DNA from: Lingula anatina | Taxonomy: Eukaryota > Brachiopoda > Lingulata > Lingulida > Lingulidae | Direction: 5' to 3' | Assembly: GCF_001039355.2 (NCBI RefSeq) | Contig: NW_019774214.1 | Location: forward strand, 236,214 to 300,213 | DNA length: 64,000 bases | Part shown: positions 57,001-64,000 of the stretch, piece after piece | Position numbering within the stretch: the first letter of the stretch is position 1 | How the letters are laid out: every line of letters starts with the position of its first letter | Translations under genes and position numbers: made by a program | Notes under the pieces: model-generated | What the model saw: only the letters and a program-made list of their open reading frames with translations | Databases searched by the model: none | What the model was told of the DNA's origin: nothing

Positions 57001-60000
57001 GCCAAGAGGGATTATATATGTCAGTTCCAAAAAGGTACAACATAGAAATAATCTCATTCGTAATATATTTTGTCAATTTTGTTAGTTGAAATGTAAGTTA
57101 GGACGTTAGAGTGTTATTATGTAGCAAACATTACGGACTTGACTGAACTTCTATAACGCGGCATTGTCGCTTTATCATTGTAGAAGACTGAAAATAATAT
57201 GTTGATATAGTTATGCCTATTTATGCTTTATTCATTTACGTAATTCAGGAGACCCCATTTTGACAACAGCACGTACGGTGAAGCCGACACCCGGTAAATG
57301 AGATAATAACATTTTTTCTAAATTTTGATGTAGAAAAAAAAACATGGAAATGCAGCGTGTAGTTTACAACAAATAGTTTTGGGTAAAATTTCAAAAACAA
57401 TTGTAACTGAGTGTAAAGTTACCGTTTTATGATATATGTTCTGTTTCAAGTCTTTCATTTTATTTCATTTTATTCTGAAGTCAGTCCAATTTTTCAGCGC
57501 CAACTTGCAAAAACCACCCTAAATGGTTAGCATACAAGAATTACTGCTATTTCATCAGTCCTACATATGGTCCTGGCTCCAAGTACTCGTGGCATGACGC
57601 AGCAAAATATTGCATGCAAAATGGCGGAAATCTCGCCAGTATTCACGACGGTGATGAAAACAGATTTGTTTTGCTTGAGGTAGAAACAGTTAGAGAAACA
57701 TATAAACAAAATTGATTTGATTGCTAGCATATTCCGTATCCATAAGATATCATTGTAAAATAAATTTTCAACATGATCATTTTATGCTACTGGTTTATTT
57801 GCATGAGATTGTATCTACTCTTAATTTTAAAATTAATCATGAAAGGGTTTTGACATCGATATTGCGTTCATATTATGTTTTTCATCCCTTTATATTGTAG
57901 ACAACTAGGTTACGTCATCACGAGAATCCCTGGTTCTGGATTGGGCTGAATGAGCTAGATTTAGAAAGTTACAAGTACGTTATTATCACATCTTTGTGGG
58001 TAATACTCTTACAGCTACCGCCAAATTGTATTTCACAAAGCGACAAACTGTGGATATGAACCCTATTTTGTATTATACGGCAAAAGCGTTATGAAACTCA
58101 ACAATAAATCCAAAAAAGGTTCCTGTTCAAGTTCGGCAATATATACAGTTGAAATACTGCTTCACTTTTATTACTCTTATTCAAATGTGTATACTTATTA
58201 GTCATATATAAATACACATTTAGCAGTTCATTTTGACGATTTGGAGTGGTACATATCGAGTTGCTAAGTTCATTTCCAGTAAATTATTCTCTTCATCTTT
58301 AAAATAATATTTATATATTGCATAATACACTACCATACATTATTTCTATGAAAGGAACATGTATACAATATAAAATAATGATTAAAGCGAGTTTCTGTTG
58401 TTTTCTCAGATGGTCTGATGGGACAACCGTCGACTTCCTGTCCTGGGAGGAGAACGAACCAGACGACAACTATGGCGGACAGAAATGTGTCGGATTTATA
58501 ACAGAAACAGGTCTATATAAGACAAAATATTCTCTTTGGGGATGCTTTATACTATTTACACCATAGTTCTTCAGTTCTACCTTTAACTCCACATTTATTT
58601 AATTATAGTATCCATTACAACACCGACTTTACCTTTAATTCATATTCGGTTATCATGAGTTCTTTGCAAAACAGGCATAGGCATTTGATTAATTTTTCGC
58701 GTGCAACATCGAGTATTCCAGAATATATTCAATTAAAAGCTTGGGCGGCTTTGACATTATTATCATTATAGGTCATTGGCATGATGAGAATTGTGGCATA
58801 GAGAACAGGTTCATCTGTAAGAAACACAAGGACAGCCAAACGACCGTGACACCGTCTCCTACACCAGTTATACAGGGGAACTGCCCCCCAGGGTACCACG
58901 GGATTGGTGAGAGAGTCTTATTTCTGTGACACCTTCATATCATATTTAAATAAAATATAGATGAATCCAATCAAAAAATATATCTTTGATATCTTAGAAC
59001 TATGTTAAACAAATTGACAATTGATGTGTTTATGAATTAGCCTTAAACGTGTAATGAAAATGTGAAGCATGTCAATAGGCCATACAGTACGTAGCAGTCG
59101 TGGACATTTTGAAGACAGATCAAAGTACGACACTATTTAGAGTGTAAACAAGATGTATTTGGAGTACGCGTGATTCACAAAGTACATAGCGTGTTATTGG
59201 GACTAAAGTCAGGATTAACATTTTAAGAAGTGTGAAGCATGCCTCATTTTATTCGTTTTGTTAATATCGTTCTCTTAAGGGAGGTAACTGCATTTTACTT
59301 TTTTCTATTTTGTTGCTTCTGAAAATTATTCTGAAATATACGATCAGGTAACAAATGCTACATTCTGTACGGCGACGCCACTGACAACACACAGCTGTTA
59401 AACTGGACAGAGGCGCTGGACACATGCGCGTCACTAAACAGCACAATAGCCAGTATTACTAACCCATTGGAACAAGGTATGGTGCAATGCATTTCAACAA
59501 TTAAAACTGCTCAGTGCCTTTATGTTGTTTGTTTTTGTATTTGATGTGCTAAACGACACGTGCACCAAGTGTCTATAAATATATTCACATATATAGGATC
59601 AAAGTACCTGCGAACGTTTTTTTATACCACTTATGGCTTTTGGATTGCCGCTAAAATATTTGCCATGAGCAGTTTACATGTACGTATTTTAGTAACAGTA
59701 AAAGTGAATACCATAATGTATGTACGTCAACTTTTTACATTTCGAAAAATGGACACAAAACCCACACAGATTATATTGCTTCCATTACAGCGTTAATAAC
59801 AACTCTTCTCAAAGGAAAATCTGTGGATTTTTGGATTGGCTTCCATAAACGGTTCATAACTGGACAAAATGTCCAGAAAATTGAGTGGGTGGATAATTCA
59901 AAGGTGGACTTCGATTACTGGAGCCGGGGTGAACCGAATGGCGGAACATATGGAGTTGCCATGGTAACTCGAGTGGCAGAACAGTCGATACGCCAATAAA

Positions 60001-62952
60001 CGTATCAACTGAGATATTTTCTGATTAGCTTGTTTCTACATTTTGAAAACATATGCTGAGACAAGTTTACGTCAAGTAAAGATCATCAGAGGTTACTGTT
60101 TGTTTGTCCAGACAATGTTATGATTGGATGTACAAATTAGATTAATCTCTCCAAATCGTCAAAATGAACAATTCAAAATGTGTATGTATATGACTATAAG
60201 CACTTTAATAAGTATAAACAGTCACTTCCGACTGAGTGTAAGCATTAATTATCTTTCAGGAAGATTGCGTCAACGTAATTTCTCGTGGCTTCTCGGCCGG
60301 ACGTTGGCAGGACCGCAGGTGTGATATTAAGATGGGGTTTGTGTGCCAAACGTGGAAAGGTGAGAGCATTAGTTCAAATGTGCATATTAAAAATGGCTAT
60401 AACATAACGCTGATGTCTAGATGTGGCACATATAACGCATGGTGTCAATCCGAAATTGTTACAAATCACCAGCCAGGTTAGTCTTGACAGCAGTACGTCA
60501 TGCAAAAAAGTCTGAATTAATATACCCAGGCAGATTTAAGACATTTAAAGCACGTCCTAAGCAAGTGTGACTTATGATTTCGATTCTGTATGCTCAATTT
60601 GTGTTGGTTTACATTCAAATGTGTGATATCGGCTGACAACCAACACGAGTTCGGAAGCGGCCAGGAAGACATGATACTTGATGGTTTTGACGGATTTCCA
60701 TAATCATGACTAAAATTATTACTGATCTTCATTTCATTCTACTGGTTTCAGATGCCAGATACCCGACTCCTCCGCCTTCCCAGTCCCCGTCACCCTGTCC
60801 CCTTGGTTACGAGTCGTTTGGTGACGCCTGTTACCAGGTAACGGCCGCCATGACGTGGGAGGAGGCCAACGCCACGTGTCGACGTCAACAGGACCACCTC
60901 GTGTCTGTAACTGAACCGTATGAACAGGCTTTTGTCTTGCTGAAAAGACAGAGGCATACGTCTGGGCCAATTTGGTTAGGGCTGACGAGGAGAGGGGTGA
61001 GGAAGATTTGTGTGAAAATGATTACTTTAATAATTTCAGTGAAGGCTATATTATGAGAACGCAAAGAAATATGACCAATTAAAATACTGTCACTTTTCTC
61101 CTTGAATATGACATGAACTTAACAATCACCTGCAAGGACTATTACTGTGCAACACTGGGCAACCAGTGTGGAGTGAAGGAAACAAAAAACGACGAATAAT
61201 TTTGTAAAATTTCATTGATGTCATATGATAATAAGCAACATTTTTGGTGTTTTAAATCCATCGATCAATCAAGGAGACAGTTTTAAGTAACGTTCTGTAA
61301 TTATGCGAGTTTGGTTAACATAAACATTATTGAAGTATAACTCAAATGTGACAAAACGTTGATAACGGATATCTGTATATCGTTATTATACGTATATGTA
61401 TTTTTACTTGATACGTTTCATTAATAAAAGAAGAAAGGAACTGACCAAATATGTTACAAAAATTAACTATTCATCTAAAATAACTTTGAATCTTCCTCTG
61501 GCAGTCATTATACTACTGGGTGGACGGCTGGCCTGTATCATATGTCCACTGGGGGTCCACGGAGCCGTCACGTGGGGAGACAGACAGGTGCGTGGCTCTG
61601 ATGCCAGACGGAAACTGGAACGACACGGATTGTGGTTTGAAACTGCAGGGAATATGTAAAAGGACTTCAGGTTTGTGTGTACTGGACGTGTTAGGTGTGA
61701 CGCTTCTAAATGTGTTATGACGCGGCATTGCTTTTGAATTCCTACGTTCTAAAATTACCGGAAATGTGCAATTAAATGTTATTAGATTTTTCACCAAATC
61801 GCACGTAGAAAAAGATCGATTTGATATTTCAAAGTAGAGTGACAAACTGACGAAATGAAATTTACAAACCAGTATGTTACATGCAATATATAGCTTCTCA
61901 CATCTGCTTTACCTTTGACAGTCAAAAGGCACATTAAGAGGGCATTGGGACATGTATCCCACTACTTTAGCTTCCCCTTATTTACTTTCCGTTCAGACAT
62001 ATACCTAGATTTGGTTCTAAGAATTTTGCAAACTATAAGAAATCATCATTGCAGTCATTCCGCCCACGACAGCTGTCAACCCCCCTGGTAGATGCCCTGA
62101 TGATAAGCATTGGTTCGACCACGGCTATTACTGTTACATGTTCTCCAACAGAACTAGTTACTCGTATGGCTGGGCACATTCGAGTTTCCTGTGCCAAAAG
62201 CATGGGGGAGCGCTGGCGAGCATCACTAATCAGGACGAAATGGATTTCATTTTACGAACAATACAGCAGGAACGTTATGAAAAGCGAAACCTGTGGATAG
62301 GACTTGTGAGAAAAATAAAAGGTGTGTTGAGACTGGATCGTAAAACTTTTTTATACTGAGTTATATGGCATTCATTTGTTGCTGTAGGTATAAAACAGTT
62401 AGGATAAAAGTGCAGATACTTTCATTAAAGGTAGTTTTTAAACAACAGAACTGTCTCTTGAAATTAAAACCGGATTTAGTCTTCACTGTTCTCATGCCTA
62501 CATGTAAGCAACTTTTTCATTGGTCTCATTTGACCCCTGACCTTAGGTGCCTTCGCCTGGTTCGACCACACCCCGTTTAACTACGAGAACTGGGCTGTGG
62601 GAGAACCCGACAACGGCAATTATAAAGAGTGCACCTCGGTCCATCCAGCCAACGGGAAGTGGGAGGTGACCAACTGTTACGCCGCCAGGGGGTTCATATG
62701 CAAGGTTGCTAAAGGTAAGGGGGTATTTGGTTTTTAAAATTGGTTATTCAGTTTATACCGTAGGTTTACTTTATAAAAAGAATGTTTATTGATTAAGAAA
62801 ATCACAATATTATCATGGGGATACAAGAGATGGCAGTCTAAAAATTATTGATTTTTTTCAATCAGTGGTAATTACGATAGTTAATTACCCCTAGCGGTGA
62901 AAGACAAATATTGTTTTGATGCTTTTCAACGAAATGCTGTCATCTAATTGGA

Positions 62953-62983
<31 letters not shown>

Positions 62984-63807
62984 TTTAAAAACAGAACAAA
63001 AGGTGTATAATTATTTTATCCGTTCCATCCAGTCCCTCCGCCAACAACCCCCAGACCATCTTGTAGACCCGGCTGGCACACCAAGGACGGCATGTGTTAT
63101 AAGGTAAGGACAATTTACTCCACGAATACCATGTGATTCCGTTTCTAAAGCAAATACTTGAAAATGCTCCTTGTCGGTTAAGCGATTCATATTTTAAATA
63201 GTTTATACGAAGTTTTTTTTTAGGTTAACGCCTCTTTATCATATTCGTCTTTCATTATTGTTTCGTCATGATAACATTAAAACAAAAACCCAAGAAGGAA
63301 CCGTGTTTTTCTTCACGAATCTTAAAAAAAAAGAAAATAATGCCAATTATTGATTTCTGCGTACACAGGGATATTACAAGTCTCTCACACATAAGAAGAC
63401 CTGGTCAGAGGCACGCAGTTTCTGTTTGTCAAGAGGCGGGGACTTAGCCAGCTTCCACAGTGCAGAAGATGTAAGATGGTTCACGGGTACCATAGGGTTC
63501 CACAGCAGGTGTGCTTTAAAGAAGTCAAAATTAGAATGACACAAGTTTATATCGCGTTTGCATGCATTTATAATACTGTACTTTTTTTTCAAAAAGGGGT
63601 ATATCTGCTCAGTATTCTGTAAGAGTATGCTATTTAGAAAGAGTATAAAGTGCATGTATATGCATGTTTGTTTTGTATATGGGCGCAATAGGACAGTGAA
63701 GTATGACGTCTTTGAAATCTCTTCCATGTGCTGATTACACTATTCTAGGTACGAATTGTATAGGACGCCAGCGTGGATTGGGCTCTTCTTGGCAAATGGC
63801 ACCATGG
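47971..63807 (+). CDS. Lectin receptor B: multi-CTLD receptor, paralog of receptor A, cut by the window edge
   Basis: Thirty-nine in-frame exons, about 1,725 codons: signal exon 47971-48037, then domains equivalent to CTLD2-CTLD13 of receptor A, with the last domain unfinished at the right edge. Exon lengths and phases match receptor A almost one for one (for example 91, 130, 116, 130, 83 and 162, 80; 171, 120, 111; 215; 245, 166). No CTLD1 equivalent lies between the signal exon and 48547. Domain 8 has EPN where receptor A has QPD. The membrane segment and tail are expected beyond 64000. Role inferred as for receptor A: glycan or ligand recognition at the cell surface. Confidence 0.85.
48547..50060 (+). 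CDS. Receptor B CTLD2-equivalent
   Basis: Exons 48547-48637, 49101-49230, 49459-49559, 49945-50060. Opens NCPSDWQLVQDSCFKLFEQE, core PIWLGYSSWNNG, closes AYMCKKT. The third exon is 101 bases against 107 in receptor A. No EPN/QPD motif. Confidence 0.8.
48775..48962. mobile_element. Intronic repeat of the CAGGGGCGGATCC family, reverse orientation
   Basis: Begins near the G run at 48781 and ends TGATCTTGGATTCGCCCCTG at about 48961, the reverse complement of the left end of the 13949 element. A GTCGGTTTTGCATCCGAGGC block matches the interior of that copy. Confidence 0.5.
50418..51710 (+). CDS. Receptor B CTLD3-equivalent
   Basis: Exons 50418-50547, 50731-50813, 51215-51340, 51612-51710. Opens CATGWRSHNGTCYQFN, core RLWLGGSG, closes SFICQIN. 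No EPN/QPD motif. Confidence 0.8.
50567..50610. repeat. TATAA pentanucleotide repeat
   Basis: About eight ATAAT units directly after a CTLD3 exon donor. A polymorphic microsatellite candidate. Confidence 0.85.
51956..52971 (+). CDS. Receptor B CTLD4-equivalent
   Basis: Exons 51956-52117, 52360-52439, 52812-52971. Opens SCDPGWEAYGFFCYYFDNSA, core STWLGLSDR, closes FWDEVPCNQNNAYMCQK. WDE stands in the WND place; no EPN. Confidence 0.8.
53110..53145 (+). CDS. Receptor B linker exon after CTLD4
   Basis: A 36-base phase 1-1 exon (PMTKFVSTTKE), same size as in receptor A but less mucin-like. Confidence 0.65.
53351..54052 (+). CDS. Receptor B CTLD5-equivalent
   Basis: Exons 53351-53521, 53705-53824, 53942-54052, lengths identical to receptor A. 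Opens CGQSWQDDPLSEFCYQIN, core KYFWIGGNA, closes WRDENC...GYICKKR. Confidence 0.8.
54197..55114 (+). CDS. Receptor B linker plus CTLD6-equivalent (fused exon)
   Basis: Exons 54197-54433, 54618-54781, 55004-55114. The first 237-base exon encodes both the Thr/Ser linker (STQNTTPSTALSSTTEKP) and the CTLD start (YPHCDKSWSLYGQGCYRV); in receptor A these are two exons (54 and 180 bases) with an intron of about 255 bases. The loop reads REPNVHLG, so EPN is present here where receptor A has EPD; WSSTDC replaces the WND part. Confidence 0.8.
55249..56193 (+). CDS. Receptor B CTLD7-equivalent and start of CTLD8
   Basis: Exons 55249-55367, 55577-55725, 55985-56193. Core DYWIGLSKDENG, closes HYICEFPRDG, then a Ser/Thr/Pro linker and CPTGYKWSEFSNMCYL. 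No EPN motif. Confidence 0.8.
56425..57034 (+). CDS. Receptor B CTLD8-equivalent: EPN-type (mannose-type motif)
   Basis: Exons 56425-56558 and 56820-57034 (134 and 215 bases, as in receptor A). Core KYWIGLYKPDNNGGYVW, loop GEPNDHNGLEGC with EPN at 56920-56928, then KWSDVNC and YICQFQK. Same framework as the QPD domain of receptor A. Confidence 0.85.
57249..57293 (+). CDS. Receptor B linker exon after CTLD8
   Basis: A 45-base phase 1-1 exon (DPILTTARTVKPTP), matching receptor A in length. Confidence 0.65.
57498..58906 (+). CDS. Receptor B CTLD9-equivalent: EPD with WHD
   Basis: Exons 57498-57679, 57901-57974, 58410-58510, 58772-58906 (last opens CTLD10). Core WFWIGLNELDLESYKWSDG, loop NEPDDNYGGQKC, then HWHDENC and FICKKH. 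Receptor A has EPN here. Confidence 0.8.
59348..60359 (+). CDS. Receptor B CTLD10-equivalent: EPN-type
   Basis: Exons 59348-59476, 59791-59963, 60260-60359. Core FWIGFHKRF, loop GEPNGGTYG, then RWQDRRC and GFVCQTW. The second exon is 15 bases longer than in receptor A (insertion after the core strand). Confidence 0.8.
60752..61670 (+). CDS. Receptor B CTLD11-equivalent
   Basis: Exons 60752-60996 and 61505-61670, lengths identical to receptor A. Core PIWLGLTRRG, loop TEPSRGE, WND intact (NWNDTDC), closes GICKRTS. The first 180 bases are nearly identical at DNA level to 26525-26704. Confidence 0.85.
62055..62714 (+). CDS. Receptor B CTLD12-equivalent: EPD
   Basis: Exons 62055-62321 and 62547-62714. 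Opens CPDDKHWFDHGYYCYMF, core LWIGLVRK, loop GEPDNGNYKEC, closes FICKVAK. Receptor A has QPG here. Confidence 0.8.
62953..62981. repeat. CA microsatellite
   Basis: Fourteen CA units in the intron before the CTLD13 exon. Confidence 0.9.
63033..63807 (+). CDS. Receptor B CTLD13-equivalent, incomplete at window edge
   Basis: Exons 63033-63103, 63369-63508, 63749-63807. Opens CRPGWHTKDGMCYK, has KTWSEARSFCLSRGGDLASF, core AWIGLFLANG; the closing exon(s) lie beyond 63807 or past the edge. This domain shows what receptor A's gap most likely contains. Confidence 0.8.
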
Positions 63808-64000
63808 GTAGGTGTGTCTCTTAGCCTAAGAAATGTCAGTCATCTGGTTTACTCGTTGTAACTGTATTGTGATTTACTTAACAAAACACAAATATCGAAG
63901 CACTTTGCCTTGGCCTTTGTTTGAGTTTCTGACACATATTTCTGTCCAAGTATTTATATCTTTATAAGCAAATTCTTATCTAATATAAGGCGGAAATGCA

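Noticed and set aside
63374-63727. 117-residue minus-strand frame
   Set aside because: Overlaps a CTLD13 exon on the plus strand and continues into AT-rich intron.

Overview
The window is animal genomic DNA: AT-rich, intron-dense with GT..AG junctions throughout, full of microsatellites and short inverted-repeat elements, with one 483-base assembly gap (28594-29076). Gene content (many-domain C-type lectin receptors, an Ig/FN3 receptor tyrosine kinase, a NEMO/optineurin-like coiled-coil protein) and repeat style suggest a marine invertebrate. A mollusc such as a bivalve or gastropod is my best guess, but an invertebrate deuterostome cannot be excluded. There is no bacterial-type operon, CRISPR array, rRNA or tRNA that I can see.

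Layout. (1) 1-3.5 kb: mostly non-coding, with two striking hairpins and perhaps one exon of an upstream gene. (2) 3514-6840 (+): a seven-exon gene for a 577-residue protein with a long polar N-terminus, a coiled coil with UBAN-like character and a C-terminal CCHC zinc finger, the architecture of ubiquitin-binding NF-kB/autophagy adaptors (NEMO/optineurin/TNIP). (3) 6.2-10.8 kb: a segment holding the last exon of that gene and the signal-peptide exon of the next gene occurs twice. The junction looks like an unmerged haplotype at least as much as a true duplication. (4) 10521-31052 (+): lectin receptor A, 45 visible exons, signal peptide, 14 C-type lectin-like domains (one mostly in the gap), Thr/Ser-rich linkers, one transmembrane segment, short tail. 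(5) 33118-45495 (-): a 23-exon receptor tyrosine kinase with 9 Ig and 2 FN3 domains, a TM helix, two tandemly duplicated juxtamembrane exons carrying YxxP and ITIM-like motifs, and a kinase domain whose DFG motif reads GFG. Its exon phases add up exactly to 1,553 codons plus stop. (6) 45.5-48.0 kb: an intergenic spacer between divergently transcribed genes with a decayed Ty3/Gypsy integrase fragment inside an inverted repeat. (7) 47971 to the right edge (+): lectin receptor B, 39 visible exons, a paralog of receptor A that lacks domain 1 and continues past the window.

The two lectin receptors are collinear exon by exon from domain 2 to domain 13, mostly with identical exon lengths and phases, so receptor B was used to check receptor A and to predict what the gap hides. 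Sugar-binding (EPN/QPD-type) motifs are confined to domains 8-10 and differ between paralogs: domain 8 is QPD (galactose type) in A and EPN (mannose type) in B. Together the locus looks like an innate-recognition cluster: soluble-ligand or glycan receptors, a possible pseudokinase Ig receptor with inhibitory-type tyrosine motifs, and a ubiquitin-binding signalling adaptor. The cooperation between them is inference from linkage only.
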